A DNA stretch of 64,000 bases from contig NZ_LWHO01000001.1 of assembly GCF_001642025.1 (NCBI RefSeq), positions 561,521 to 625,520 of the forward strand, given 5' to 3'. The notes below the pieces were generated by a model, which saw nothing but the letters and a program-made list of their open reading frames with translations, was not told the DNA's origin and ran no database searches. Position numbers and translations under genes: made by a program. The DNA comes from Cutibacterium namnetense (GTDB taxonomy: Bacteria > Actinomycetota > Actinomycetes > Propionibacteriales > Propionibacteriaceae). This document shows, piece after piece, positions 38,786 through 47,624 of this stretch (position 1 is the stretch's first letter; every line of letters begins with the position of its first letter).

Positions 38786-39646
38786 GTGAGCAAGACACAA
38801 CCGGGACGAGTCATCCTGGCAGGCACCCCGATAGGCGACCGTCGTAGCGCCTCGCCTGCCCTCATCGAGACCCTGCGGGATGCCCGCATCATTGCCGCCG
38901 AGGACACCCGTCGGCTGCGTGACCTGCTGCGCCGCCTCGACGTCGAGACTTCCGCCCGCGTGGTGTCCTACTTCGAAGGCAACGAGACCGCGCGCACGTC
39001 CGAACTCATCGACTGTCTTCTCGACGGCGACGATGTCGTCGTGGCTACTGATGCGGGGATGCCTTCGGTTTCAGACCCAGGGTACCGACTTGTCATCGCG
39101 GCTATTGAGCACGGCATCGTCGTCACCTCAGTGCCCGGGCCAACCGCCGTCACGACCGCCCTAGCCATCTCCGGGCTACCCACTAACCGGTTCTGTTTCG
39201 AAGGGTTTCTGCCGCGCAAACCGGGGGAGAGGCGTCGTCGGTTGGGCGAGCTGGCTGAGGAGCCACGCACCGTAGTTCTCTATGAGGCTCCGCATCGGCT
39301 CGCTGATCTTCTTGACGACGCCGCCGAGATCCTTGGTGTCGATCGACGGGCTGCGGTGTGCCGGGAATTGACGAAGACTCACGAGGAGGTTCGCCGCGGC
39401 GGCTTGGGGGAGTTGGCTGAGTGGGCCCGTGAGCATGCCCGCGGGGAGATCACGGTTGTCCTTGAGGGAGCCCAGGGCACCATCGTCAGCATTGACGAGG
39501 CTGCTGAAATGGTCGCACAGCTCACCGCTGACGGCCTCAAACGATCTAAAGCCGTCGCCCAGGTGGCCCGCGCCACCGGAGTCGACCGCCACGAACTCTA
39601 CGACGTCGCGCAGCAGGCTTTGGCCACCGACAAGGAGGAATCGTGA
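38786..39646 (+). CDS. rsmI: 16S rRNA (cytidine1402-2'-O)-methyltransferase
   Basis: 286 residues from GTG 38786 (VSKTQPGRVILAG). It methylates the 2'-OH of C1402 in 16S rRNA using SAM. It has the TP-methylase fold motifs LAGTPIGD, AAEDTR, DAGMPSVSDPGY, SVPGPTAVTTAL and EGFLPRK. An ATG ten codons upstream (38756) is an alternative. It is divergent from the mannosyltransferase gene and starts the operon rsmI-tatD-rsmA-ispE-marR. Confidence 0.94.
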   Translation: MSKTQPGRVILAGTPIGDRRSASPALIETLRDARIIAAEDTRRLRDLLRRLDVETSARVVSYFEGNETARTSELIDCLLDGDDVVVATDAGMPSVSDPGYRLVIAAIEHGIVVTSVPGPTAVTTALAISGLPTNRFCFEGFLPRKPGERRRRLGELAEEPRTVVLYEAPHRLADLLDDAAEILGVDRRAAVCRELTKTHEEVRRGGLGELAEWAREHARGEITVVLEGAQGTIVSIDEAAEMVAQLTADGLKRSKAVAQVARATGVDRHELYDVAQQALATDKEES

Positions 39647-40551
39647 ACGAAGCCATCCGTGAGGTGCTGGGAGATGCCGGAGCACCGCCCCTGCCCGAGC
39701 CGCTGGCGGGTTCCATTGTGGACTCCCATACCCACTTGGACACCGTGAATGACATCGTCGGCATCGAACCGGCTATCAGCTTGGCGGCCGCCCGTGAGGT
39801 CGGGGTGACCCGCATCGCTCAGATTGGGTGTGACGTCGAGGGGTCCGAGTTCGCTGAGGAGCTAGCGCGGACGCACAAGAACATTATCGCTGCGGTCGCC
39901 ATCCATCCCAACGACGCTGCCCGTCTCGGCAGGAAAAAGATAGGCGATGCCTTGAAGCGGATTGACGAGCTTGCCGGCGTCGGCAACCACGTCCGCGCCA
40001 TCGGTGAAACCGGTATTGACCATTTTGGGACCATCGACGCCGACGGTCAGGCCTTGCAGCGCGAGGTCTTTGCCGCCCATATCGCCATGGCCCATACCCA
40101 TAATCTCACCCTGGCGATCCACATGCGCGATGCCCGTAATGGTGGTGAGGGCGACGGGTCGACCTTGGGCCGTCAGGCTCACGATGACGTCATCGACATC
40201 CTCAATGCGGAAGGCTGGCCCGATCGGGTTATCATGCACTGCTATTCGTGTGACGCTGACCTGGCCCGGATCTGCTTGGATCACGGGGCGTACCTATCGT
40301 TTTCCGGGACCATCACTTTCAACTCGGCCGGCCCGCAGCGCGATGCCCTGGCAATCGCGCCAGATCATCACATCCTGGTAGAGACTGATGCGCCTTTCCT
40401 TACTCCCGCCCCGCGGCGAGGTAAGCGCAACGGGCCGTACCTGCTGCCTCACACGGTACGTTTCATCGCCAAACAGCGTGGGTGGGATGAGGCCCGTGCC
40501 TGCCAACAACTAACCGATAATGCTTTTGCTGCCTACGGAGGTGCCTGGTGA
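39643..40551 (+). CDS. tatD: TatD family metal-dependent deoxyribonuclease
   Basis: 302-residue TatD-type metal-dependent DNase/hydrolase. It has the SHTHLD metal motif in the N-terminal part, AVAIHPN, GETGIDHFG (metal Glu), an AIHMRDA segment, HCYSCDA and ETDAPFLTP with the C-terminal Asp. About 40 residues lie before the fold. The GTG at 39643 overlaps the rsmI stop by four bases with an AAGGAGG site. The next gene again overlaps by four bases. Confidence 0.94.
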   Translation: MNEAIREVLGDAGAPPLPEPLAGSIVDSHTHLDTVNDIVGIEPAISLAAAREVGVTRIAQIGCDVEGSEFAEELARTHKNIIAAVAIHPNDAARLGRKKIGDALKRIDELAGVGNHVRAIGETGIDHFGTIDADGQALQREVFAAHIAMAHTHNLTLAIHMRDARNGGEGDGSTLGRQAHDDVIDILNAEGWPDRVIMHCYSCDADLARICLDHGAYLSFSGTITFNSAGPQRDALAIAPDHHILVETDAPFLTPAPRRGKRNGPYLLPHTVRFIAKQRGWDEARACQQLTDNAFAAYGGAW

Positions 40552-41444
40552 GTGAGACCGGCCTGCTCAATCCGGCGTCGATCCGACGCATTGCTGATCA
40601 GATCGGTCTGCGACCGACGAAGGCTCGAGGACAAAATTTCGTCCACGACGCCAACACGGTGCGCCGGATAGTCTCCTTGGCACAGGTGGGTGCTGAGGAC
40701 CGAGTTATCGAGGTCGGTCCTGGACTGGGGTCGCTCACCTTGGGGCTGTTGGAGACCGGTGCGGAGGTCATCGCCGTTGAGATCGACGAGGTGCTGGCCA
40801 GCCAGCTTCCCCATACTGTCGCTGAGCGGATGCCGGATGCTGCAGATAGGTTGGAAGTCGTCGTGTCCGACGCCCTTGACGTCCAGGCCGTCCCTGGCCC
40901 GCAACCTACCGCCTTGGTGGCGAATTTGCCGTATAACGTCGCGGTCCCGGTGTTGCTGCACATGCTGGCGGTCTGCCCGCAGTGGAGCACCGGCGTCGTC
41001 ATGGTGCAGTCGGAGGTGGCCGACCGGCTGGTAGCCGCTCCCGGTTCCAAGATCTATGGGGTTCCCAGCGCCAAGTTGGCATGGTACGCCGAGGCGAAGC
41101 GGGTCGGAAACGTTCCCCCGACGGTCTTCTGGCCAGTACCTAATGTGGAATCTGGGTTGGTTCGGATTACGAGACGACGTCCTCCCCAGGTCGATGGACG
41201 GGACCCGCGCGCCACCCGCTCTCAAGTTTTCCGGGTTGTCGACGCGGCCTTCGCCGCTCGCCGCAAAATGCTGCGCTCGGCCCTAGCCGGGCTATGCGGT
41301 GGATCGACGGCGGCTGCCGAGCTCATCACTGCCGCAGGAATTGATCCGACGGTGCGCGGCGAAGCCCTCGACATTGGCGATCTGGCCCGCGTCTCGGAGT
41401 CCCTAGCCCAGGCGGGTATCCTCGCCGATCCAAGTCAGGTGTGA
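40548..41444 (+). CDS. rsmA: 16S rRNA dimethyladenosine transferase
   Basis: 298-residue KsgA-type enzyme dimethylating A1518 and A1519 of 16S rRNA. It has the N-terminal KARGQNFVHD, the SAM motif VIEVGPGLGSLTLGL and the catalytic NLPYN followed by VAVPVL. The C-terminal region has VDAAFAARRKMLRS. The GTG at 40548 overlaps the tatD stop (GTGAGTGA). It is upstream of ispE in the same operon. Confidence 0.96.
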   Translation: MSETGLLNPASIRRIADQIGLRPTKARGQNFVHDANTVRRIVSLAQVGAEDRVIEVGPGLGSLTLGLLETGAEVIAVEIDEVLASQLPHTVAERMPDAADRLEVVVSDALDVQAVPGPQPTALVANLPYNVAVPVLLHMLAVCPQWSTGVVMVQSEVADRLVAAPGSKIYGVPSAKLAWYAEAKRVGNVPPTVFWPVPNVESGLVRITRRRPPQVDGRDPRATRSQVFRVVDAAFAARRKMLRSALAGLCGGSTAAAELITAAGIDPTVRGEALDIGDLARVSESLAQAGILADPSQV

Positions 41445-41467
41445 ACTTCTGCCGGTACGGTAAGCAC

Positions 41468-42439
41468 ATGGTGATGATGGACGATCCGTTCGACTTGCTC
41501 CGGCCGACGACCGTGACGGTGCGGGTCAGCGCCAAGGTCAATTTGGCGCTCGGGGTTGGCAGCCTTGCCCCCGACGGGTTTCACCCACTGGCAACTGTGT
41601 TCGAGGCTATCGGTATTTACGACGAAGTGACGGTGACTCGTCGCGAGGATTCGCGCATCACCCTCACTGTCTCGGGAGCGGACGCCGATCAGGTTCCCAC
41701 TGACGAAACGAACTTGGCCTGGCGGGCTGTGGAACTCGTTCGTGAGGAATTCGCGTCAGGATGGGGGCAACGCGGCCATGGCATCGACATTCATATCGAT
41801 AAGTCGATTCCGGTTGCGGGTGGAATGGCTGGCGGATCGGCTGACGCTGCGGGCGCCCTCATGGCCGCGGCTGCGCTGTGCCGGGCCACCGATTCCCCTG
41901 AGGAATTGCAACCGTTAGCTGCCCAGCTCGGCTCTGACGTGCCCTTCTGCCTTACCGGTGGAGTGGCTCTAGGGCGAGGCCGAGGAGACCGTCTTGCACC
42001 AGTGATTTGTCGAGGGCGTCATTGCTGGGTATTTGCGACGTCAAATCAGGGGCTGTCCACCCCGGCTGTCTACCGACGTTTCGATGAGTTGGGCGGTAAC
42101 CCTGGGGGAGAAGCGGTGCCCAATGATCTCATTTCGGCCTTAACCCGCGGTGATCTTGATGCTGTCGCTGCCAGCCTGAGCAATGACTTACAGGCCGCTG
42201 CCATTGATCTTCGGCCCGAACTTGAACAGGTGCTGACAGTGGGGCGGGAGGCTGGCGCGCTGGCTGCTGTGGTTTCTGGATCGGGGCCGACCTGCGCCTT
42301 CCTCGTCCGGGACACCGCTGGCGCCAAGAAGGTCAGTGCTGCTGTATCCAATCTGCCTCAGGTCCATCGCACCCGAACTGCCCGCGGTCCAGCGGTGGGA
42401 GCGCAACTCCTGCCTGGGCCGGTGGGGAGCTTCGCATGA
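41468..42439 (+). CDS. ispE: 4-diphosphocytidyl-2-C-methyl-D-erythritol kinase
   Basis: GHMP kinase of the MEP isoprenoid pathway, about 323 residues from ATG 41468. SAKVNLALGVG is at about 25, the ATP loop PVAGGMAGGSADAAGA is in the middle, and VSGSGPTCAF is near the C-terminus. A GTG at 41441, which overlaps the rsmA stop in the same GTGA style as its neighbours, would add nine residues and is a real alternative. The last gene of the operon, a marR-type regulator, overlaps its stop. Confidence 0.94.
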   Translation: MVMMDDPFDLLRPTTVTVRVSAKVNLALGVGSLAPDGFHPLATVFEAIGIYDEVTVTRREDSRITLTVSGADADQVPTDETNLAWRAVELVREEFASGWGQRGHGIDIHIDKSIPVAGGMAGGSADAAGALMAAAALCRATDSPEELQPLAAQLGSDVPFCLTGGVALGRGRGDRLAPVICRGRHCWVFATSNQGLSTPAVYRRFDELGGNPGGEAVPNDLISALTRGDLDAVAASLSNDLQAAAIDLRPELEQVLTVGREAGALAAVVSGSGPTCAFLVRDTAGAKKVSAAVSNLPQVHRTRTARGPAVGAQLLPGPVGSFA

Positions 42440-42972
42440 CGGACTTACATCGCAACGCTTCGCACCAGAGCTCGCTGCGCAAAGACCCGGTGGACGGCAT
42501 CATTGCGGCGTGGGCTAGGGAGCGGCCTGACCTGCCCGTCGAGGTGATGGAGGTGTGGTCGCGCGTCACGAGGCTCGCCCGTCGTCTGGACCGTGATCGC
42601 GCCAAAGCGTTCTCGCAGTGGGACCTTGAAGGCTGGGAATTCGATGTGCTAGCTGCGCTGCGACGCTCTGGTGAGCCATACCAGCTCAGCCCAGGCCAAC
42701 TCCTCAGCGAGCTTGAGGTGGCATCGGGGACGATGACGAACCGCATCACACGGCTTTCAGATCGCGGACTGGTGCGTCGTCTTCCCCATCCCAGGGACGG
42801 GCGTGGAGTTATCGTCGAACTTACCGATGAGGGGTGCGAGCGGGTTGATGGAGCCCTAGCGGCATTGCTGGAGTCTGAGGGGCGCTTGCTCGAGTCAATG
42901 GATGCCCAGGTTGTCGAACAGGTGGGTCAAGGTTTGCGCGCCGTGCTGGCCCGTCAAGAAGAATTGGATTGA
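42436..42972 (+). CDS. MarR family transcriptional regulator
   Basis: 178-residue regulator with a winged-helix domain: WEFDVLAALRRSGEPYQLSPGQL, then LEVASGTMTNRITRLSDRGLVRR as the recognition helix, and RDGRGVIVELTDEGCERV as the wing. It probably dimerises and answers to a small aromatic or oxidant ligand; the target is unknown. The ATG overlaps the ispE stop, so it is the last gene of the rsmI operon. Its 3' end overlaps the convergent tetR gene by 19 bases. Confidence 0.9.
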   Translation: MTDLHRNASHQSSLRKDPVDGIIAAWARERPDLPVEVMEVWSRVTRLARRLDRDRAKAFSQWDLEGWEFDVLAALRRSGEPYQLSPGQLLSELEVASGTMTNRITRLSDRGLVRRLPHPRDGRGVIVELTDEGCERVDGALAALLESEGRLLESMDAQVVEQVGQGLRAVLARQEELD

Positions 42973-43637
42973 GGGTTTTCTCTTTGGGCGTGACGGCTGA
43001 GACGTGGGCTCTCCGAGAGACGAGCAAGCCCGTTGAAAGCCAGGTCAACCAGGTGGGCAGCAACGACTTCCTTGGCTGGTTCACGGCTATCGAGCCAGGC
43101 CTGCCCGGTCATGCCAACCATGCCGGTAAGAGCTTGGGCATACAGGTAGGAGTACGAGGCGTCGAATCCGTGACGGTCAAAGTTGTCGGCGAGTATCCCC
43201 TCAGCCCATGACGCGACGTCGGAGAGAATTGACGCGTACGAGCCGGTGGTTGAACCGACCGAGGAGTCTCGCGAGATGATCCGAAAACCGTCTGAACGGT
43301 CATCGATGTAGTCCAGCAAGGCCAGTACTGCTGACTCGAGGGTGCGTTTTGGGCCTTGCCTTGGGCGGGCCATGGCGGCATTGAGAGAATCTTGCAGGTG
43401 GCGCACCTCGCGGTCTACCACGACGGCGTACAGCCCATCCTTAGACCCAAAATGCTCGTAGATGACTGGTTTGGAGACTCCCGCGGCGGCGGCGATCTCC
43501 TCGACGGAGGTCCCCGCCACGCCATTGTCCGCGAAGAGGCGACGCGCCACGACGATGAGCTGTTCACGACGTTGGCCACTGGTCATCCGCGCCCGGCGGC
43601 GCGGGGATGACGGCTGGGAGGCGAACTCCGACGGCAT
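42954..43637 (-). CDS. TetR family transcriptional regulator
   Basis: 227 residues from ATG 43637 (MPSEFASQPSS). The HTH lies at about residues 25-70 (REQLIVVARRLFADNGVAGTS, then ISKP-like VSKPVIYEHFGSKDGLY). The rest is a helical ligand-binding domain with an actinobacterial pattern. The preceding in-frame stretch, with tRNA-Gln in it, is not coding. It is convergent with the marR gene. Whether the two regulators control each other is unknown. Confidence 0.92.
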   Translation of the reverse strand: MPSEFASQPSSPRRRARMTSGQRREQLIVVARRLFADNGVAGTSVEEIAAAAGVSKPVIYEHFGSKDGLYAVVVDREVRHLQDSLNAAMARPRQGPKRTLESAVLALLDYIDDRSDGFRIISRDSSVGSTTGSYASILSDVASWAEGILADNFDRHGFDASYSYLYAQALTGMVGMTGQAWLDSREPAKEVVAAHLVDLAFNGLARLSESPRLSRHAQRENPQSNSS

Positions 43638-43719
43638 GATATTGAGCCTACTGGGCGTCGCCGCATGGCCGAATCGCGATGCATGCTCTATGGTTATGGG
43701 GACTCGGTTCGCCGAGCGT

Positions 43720-43798
43720 TCCCCGGTTGGTCTGTCGGCAGGGCCCGCCTGACTTTGAATCAGGACTAGCGACGCAGGTTCGACTCCTGCCCGGGGAG
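43720..43798 (+). tRNA. tRNA-Gln (anticodon TTG), unusual length
   Basis: Acceptor TCCCCGG with CCGGGGA and discriminator G, anticodon arm CCTGA-CTTTGAA-TCAGG giving TTG (reads CAA), T-arm GCAGG-TTCGACT-CCTGC. The D-arm pairs GGTC with GGCC. The gene is 79 bases long because there are two bases rather than one between the D- and anticodon arms and nine bases in the variable region. The position upstream of glmU fits an actinobacterial tRNA-Gln locus. Identity is from the anticodon only. Confidence 0.82.
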
Positions 43799-43886
43799 CT
43801 CGCTCATCGTGCTCCCCACAGTGCGATGCAGCCGAGTGACGGCTAGAGTAAATCTTGCATGCCGCATCCGAACCTGGGGGAGCACC

Positions 43887-45185
43887 GTGACGCCGAGCCC
43901 GTCCACTGACCGAACCGAGATCGACGGAGTGGCCGCCGTCATCGTGTTGGCTGCCGGCGGCGGCACTCGTATGAAGTCGACGAAGTCTAAGTTGTTGCAC
44001 GAGGTTGCTGGTCGGCCAATGCTGTCGTGGGCGGTCGGGGCAGCTCGCGGACTTAGCCCGGAACATCTCGTCGTGGTCGTGGGGCATCGTCGCGAGCAGG
44101 TCGAGGCTCATCTTGCTGAAGATGCCCCCGACGTCACCACCGCCGTCCAGGCTGAGCAGAAGGGTACTGGTCACGCTGTCGCGTGCGGTCTCCAAGGATT
44201 AGGCGAGCTCCACGGTGAGGTCGTCGTCACCTACGGTGACGTCCCCATGCTCACCGGGCAGACCCTCCAGCAGATGGTTGCGGTCCACCGTGAGCGCCGC
44301 AACCTTGTGACCGTTCTGACGGCCGAAGTTGAGGACCCCACGGGTTACGGACGCATCCTGCGTGACGGAGAAGCTGTCGTGGGCATCGTCGAGCATAAAG
44401 ACGCCGACGAGGTCCAGCGAGCCGTCCGTGAGATCAATTCCGGTATTTATGTTTTCGATGCCGAAGCCTTGCGCGATGGCGTTTCCAAACTTTCTAACGA
44501 CAACGTTCAGGGTGAGTATTACCTCACCGACGTCGTCACCATGGCTGCTGACGGCACGGTCGAGGTTCCTGGCCGCGGTCGCGTTGGTGCCTTCCGTATC
44601 GATGACGTGTGGCAGACTGAAGGGGTTAACGACCGGGTTCAGTTAGCCCGTATGAACGCTGAGGTTAATCGCCGTATCGTCACTGGATGGATGCGCGCTG
44701 GGGTCACCGTCGTTGACCCCATTTCGACGTGGATCCAGCCGGATGTTGACCTTGCCAATGACGTCACTTTGTACCCTGGGGTTTTCCTCAGCGGGGCCAC
44801 TACTGTTGGTGCTGGGGCCACGGTTGGCCCGGAGGCCACCGTTACCGACTCGGAGATACGTGAGGGGGCCACCGTCACCCGTTCTGAGGTCACCCTTGCG
44901 GTTGTCGGTGAGGGAGTGCGGGTTGGCCCGTTCTCCAATATCCGTCCTGGCTCTGTACTCGATCGTGACGCCAAAGTTGGAGCCTTCGTCGAGACCAAGA
45001 ACACCCACGTCGCAACCGAAGCGGCCATTCCCCACCTGGCCTACGTTGGCGATTCCGAAGTAGCCGCAGGATCCTCCGTCGTTGCGGGATCCATCCTCTC
45101 CCGGGAGTGTGCAGCTCCCGCCACCGACTCGGACAGCACGTCCGACAGCCAAGACGACACCCCGAACCCGGAGGCTGACCAGTGA
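43887..45185 (+). CDS. glmU: GlmU-type bifunctional protein with truncated acetyltransferase domain
   Basis: 432 residues from GTG 43887. The N-terminal uridylyltransferase half is intact (VLAAGGGTRMKS near residue 19, AEQKGTGHAV, YGDVPML, and NSGIY with VWQTEGVNDR). The left-handed beta-helix starts normally and holds the early acetyltransferase residues (NIRPGS, VETKN, PHLAYVGD). It then ends near residue 410, about 75-80 residues short, missing the NYDG and later coils that bind acetyl-CoA. An acidic tail follows. prs starts four bases inside its stop, and no frameshifted remainder follows. It makes UDP-GlcNAc in other species; here only the uridylyl step seems supported. Confidence 0.9.
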   Translation: MTPSPSTDRTEIDGVAAVIVLAAGGGTRMKSTKSKLLHEVAGRPMLSWAVGAARGLSPEHLVVVVGHRREQVEAHLAEDAPDVTTAVQAEQKGTGHAVACGLQGLGELHGEVVVTYGDVPMLTGQTLQQMVAVHRERRNLVTVLTAEVEDPTGYGRILRDGEAVVGIVEHKDADEVQRAVREINSGIYVFDAEALRDGVSKLSNDNVQGEYYLTDVVTMAADGTVEVPGRGRVGAFRIDDVWQTEGVNDRVQLARMNAEVNRRIVTGWMRAGVTVVDPISTWIQPDVDLANDVTLYPGVFLSGATTVGAGATVGPEATVTDSEIREGATVTRSEVTLAVVGEGVRVGPFSNIRPGSVLDRDAKVGAFVETKNTHVATEAAIPHLAYVGDSEVAAGSSVVAGSILSRECAAPATDSDSTSDSQDDTPNPEADQ

Positions 45186-46150
45186 GTGGAACCACCCGTC
45201 CGAACAACAAGCATCTCGTGATCTGCTCAGGACGGGCCTATCCCGAACTTGCTGAGCAGATTGCTGCCGAGCTCGGCGTCGAGCTTGTCCCGTCGCGTCA
45301 GGTTACGTACGCGAACTCGGAGATTTACGTGCAGTTCCAGGAATCTGTGCGCGGCTGCGACGCCTTCGTCATCCAATCCCACAGCGCCCCGGTGAACGAA
45401 GCCATGATGGAGCAGCTCATCATGATTGATGCGCTCAAGAGGGCCTCGGCTAAGCGCATCACCGTGGTTTCTCCGTTCTATCCCTACGCCCGTCAGGACA
45501 AGAAACATCTGGGCCGCGAGCCCATTTCAGCCCGCCTCATGGCGGACCTCTATCAGGCTGCCGGAGCCGACCGCATCATGTCAGTCGATTTGCACGCAGC
45601 CCAGATTCAGGGATTCTTCGATGGTCCGGTTGACCACTTGTGGGCCCTTCCGGTGCTTGCCGACTACGTTGTCTCTAAATATGACAATTCCGACATGGTC
45701 GTCGTCTCCCCGGACGCCGGACGGGTGCGCTTGGCTGACATGTGGACCGACAAGATCGGCTGCCAGCTGGCCATCATTCATAAGCGTCGTGACCCAAGCA
45801 AGGCTAATGAGACGACCACCCATGAGGTTGTCGGTGAGGTCGAGGGTAAGACCTGTCTGTTGGTCGACGACATGGTCGACACCGCAGGCACGATGTGCCA
45901 GGCTGCCTTAGCCCTCAAGAAGCACGGTGCCAAACGAGTTATCGCCGCAGCTACCCACCCGATTCTGTCGGATCCCGCCGCTGAGCGCATCAATAACTCC
46001 CCGATCGAGGAACTCATCGTCACCAACACTCTCAAGATTCGCGACGACATTGACATTCCTGCCATGACCTTGCTGTCCATCGCCCCGCTCATCGCTAAGG
46101 CGATCCAGGAGGTCTTCGAGGACGGGTCTGTGACGAGTCTGTTCCGCTGA
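45182..46150 (+). CDS. prs: Ribose-phosphate pyrophosphokinase
   Basis: 322-residue enzyme making PRPP from ribose-5-phosphate and ATP. It has the flexible-loop FYPYARQDKKHLGREP, the SVDLHAAQIQGFF segment, the PRPP loop LVDDMVDTAGT and the catalytic CSGRAYPELAEQI at the start. It is full length. The GTG at 45182 overlaps the glmU stop, the usual actinobacterial glmU-prs pair. A hairpin with a weak T-run follows at 46165-46186. Confidence 0.97.
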   Translation: MSGTTRPNNKHLVICSGRAYPELAEQIAAELGVELVPSRQVTYANSEIYVQFQESVRGCDAFVIQSHSAPVNEAMMEQLIMIDALKRASAKRITVVSPFYPYARQDKKHLGREPISARLMADLYQAAGADRIMSVDLHAAQIQGFFDGPVDHLWALPVLADYVVSKYDNSDMVVVSPDAGRVRLADMWTDKIGCQLAIIHKRRDPSKANETTTHEVVGEVEGKTCLLVDDMVDTAGTMCQAALALKKHGAKRVIAAATHPILSDPAAERINNSPIEELIVTNTLKIRDDIDIPAMTLLSIAPLIAKAIQEVFEDGSVTSLFR

Positions 46151-46164
46151 AGTCAGCTTTTTTG

Positions 46165-46186
46165 GGGGGCGCAGCGTCGCGCCCCT
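46165..46186 (+). terminator. Terminator-like hairpin after prs
   Basis: Stem of seven to eight base pairs (GGGGCGC at 46166-46172 with GCGCCCC at 46179-46185, loop AGCGTC), preceded by a T-run and followed by TTCTCGTC. It closes the glmU-prs unit and separates it from the secreted-protein genes. Confidence 0.55.
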
Positions 46187-46311
46187 TCTCGTCGGTCCGA
46201 ATGGCCCTTTCGCCTGATACTTTCTTTTCGTCAAGGTCAGATCTTGGCCGGAGTTGCGCTGTTCCAATACCCCTCGAGTGGCACCTTCGGCCTGCCTCGA
46301 TTGGAGGGAAT

Positions 46312-47589
46312 ATGTGGCCCATTAGGACGGTGAGGGCCTGTTGCGCAGGGGCCGTGGCGACAGCGGTTGCCCTGGCTGGTTTTGCAACGGGCGGGGCCCA
46401 CGCCGCAGGAACTAGGGAAACGAGCAAGCCGCAGGCATATCCAGTTCCTGGTCTTTTTCATCCGTGCAGTGGTTCTGTGACCCCTGATTGGCACTACGGG
46501 GAGACGAACCGCCACTACCAGTCTGACGGAACCCTGCAGTTCACGAACCGAACCGATCATGCCGTCGACTACACCGCCAGCGTGAAGACATCCACCAACC
46601 ACAAGATCGATTCCAACTCAGTAGCCAAGCTTCCCCCGAAGTGGAACACCACCCTCAAGACCGAATTGGGGATTGTTGCTTCCAACGGGTGGCAAGACAA
46701 GGAGACGTTCGGACCTGTCAAGCTCGGCCCCGGAGAGTCGTTCCGAGTTGAGTACGGGGTCACCCTCAAGAACTTCGTAGGCATGTTCCTGGGATGCCGG
46801 GACGGATATTTGCAGCCCAGCGGTGGGGCTGGTGTCATTCAGGGCACCGCGCCAGCCGAGCGATACGCCTACGCTCTTGTCATCCACAAGGACGGTTCCA
46901 TTTCGGATCGTGCCTTGTCCATCCCGTCGCGAGGATCAGGCAAGAACAGTCGAGTCGTTGACGATCGTGACATTCGCATGGCCGGGCCGAACCTGGAGAA
47001 ACTTGCCGACCCCAGCAAGGACGTTCCGGTAGAGCCTACTAGCCCGCTACGGCGCGATCCCTCCTGGCCTAAGCAAGGGCAACGGTGTCCGGCGAGGGGT
47101 TGGTACCCGCTAGACATCTCCGGCATTGATCCGCTCATCCGCCAACCGGGGTACTCCCAGGACTTCCTCAACTGGTCCAAAGGTCAGTACCATTTCACTC
47201 CGGTCACCGACACCGTCGTGGGCGCTCAGTTCGCCGGATACGAGAACTGGAATCCGGCCGCCGGCGGACCACCCCGCGGATGGCTGGAGTCCGTCGGGGC
47301 GATTTATCGTGCTTATCTACCCGTTAAGACCGTGCTCAAGGGTGTCGATCTCGCTCCTGGGGAGAAGGTTCACGTCGAATACGGCACCCTGCTACGTCGG
47401 GTGAACTACCGCGAGGTCGGCTGTCAGAACGGCGTTGCATCTATCGTCTCTCATTACGAGCTGGCCTCCGCGCCTGCCGGATTCTGGGCTGAGGCCACCA
47501 TTACCGGTGCCGACGGGGCCAAACGCACTGTCGACGTAACACCGGACGCGTGGAAGCATCTTCCCGTACCTACCCAGACCACCCGCTGA
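46312..47589 (+). CDS. Secreted protein with two copies of a two-cysteine beta-rich domain (cassette protein A)
   Basis: 425 residues from ATG 46312 (MWPIRTVRACCAG) with TGGAGGG upstream. A signal peptide ends near AHA at residue 31. Two similar units follow: unit 1 runs between PCSGS and LGCRD and contains GPVKLGPGESFRVEYG; unit 2 runs between RCPARG and VGCQN and contains LAPGEKVHVEYG. Each has a Cys near each end, presumably a disulfide, and many beta-type stretches. I recognise no family by name. It is the first gene of a three-gene set with the same domain. Promoter and regulation are not evident. Confidence 0.82.
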   Translation: MWPIRTVRACCAGAVATAVALAGFATGGAHAAGTRETSKPQAYPVPGLFHPCSGSVTPDWHYGETNRHYQSDGTLQFTNRTDHAVDYTASVKTSTNHKIDSNSVAKLPPKWNTTLKTELGIVASNGWQDKETFGPVKLGPGESFRVEYGVTLKNFVGMFLGCRDGYLQPSGGAGVIQGTAPAERYAYALVIHKDGSISDRALSIPSRGSGKNSRVVDDRDIRMAGPNLEKLADPSKDVPVEPTSPLRRDPSWPKQGQRCPARGWYPLDISGIDPLIRQPGYSQDFLNWSKGQYHFTPVTDTVVGAQFAGYENWNPAAGGPPRGWLESVGAIYRAYLPVKTVLKGVDLAPGEKVHVEYGTLLRRVNYREVGCQNGVASIVSHYELASAPAGFWAEATITGADGAKRTVDVTPDAWKHLPVPTQTTR

Positions 47590-47624
47590 CTCCCATTCTC
47601 ATCTGCGTCTTGGAAGGAACCACA

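Noticed and set aside
43638..44195. 413-residue N-terminally extended TetR frame
   Set aside because: The extension runs through tRNA-Gln and the start of glmU. The TetR fold begins at the ATG at 43637.
45100..45185. Frameshift in glmU as cause of the short C-terminus
   Set aside because: I looked at the other frames past 45100 and found no NYDG or acetyl-CoA-binding segment before prs; the gene simply ends there.
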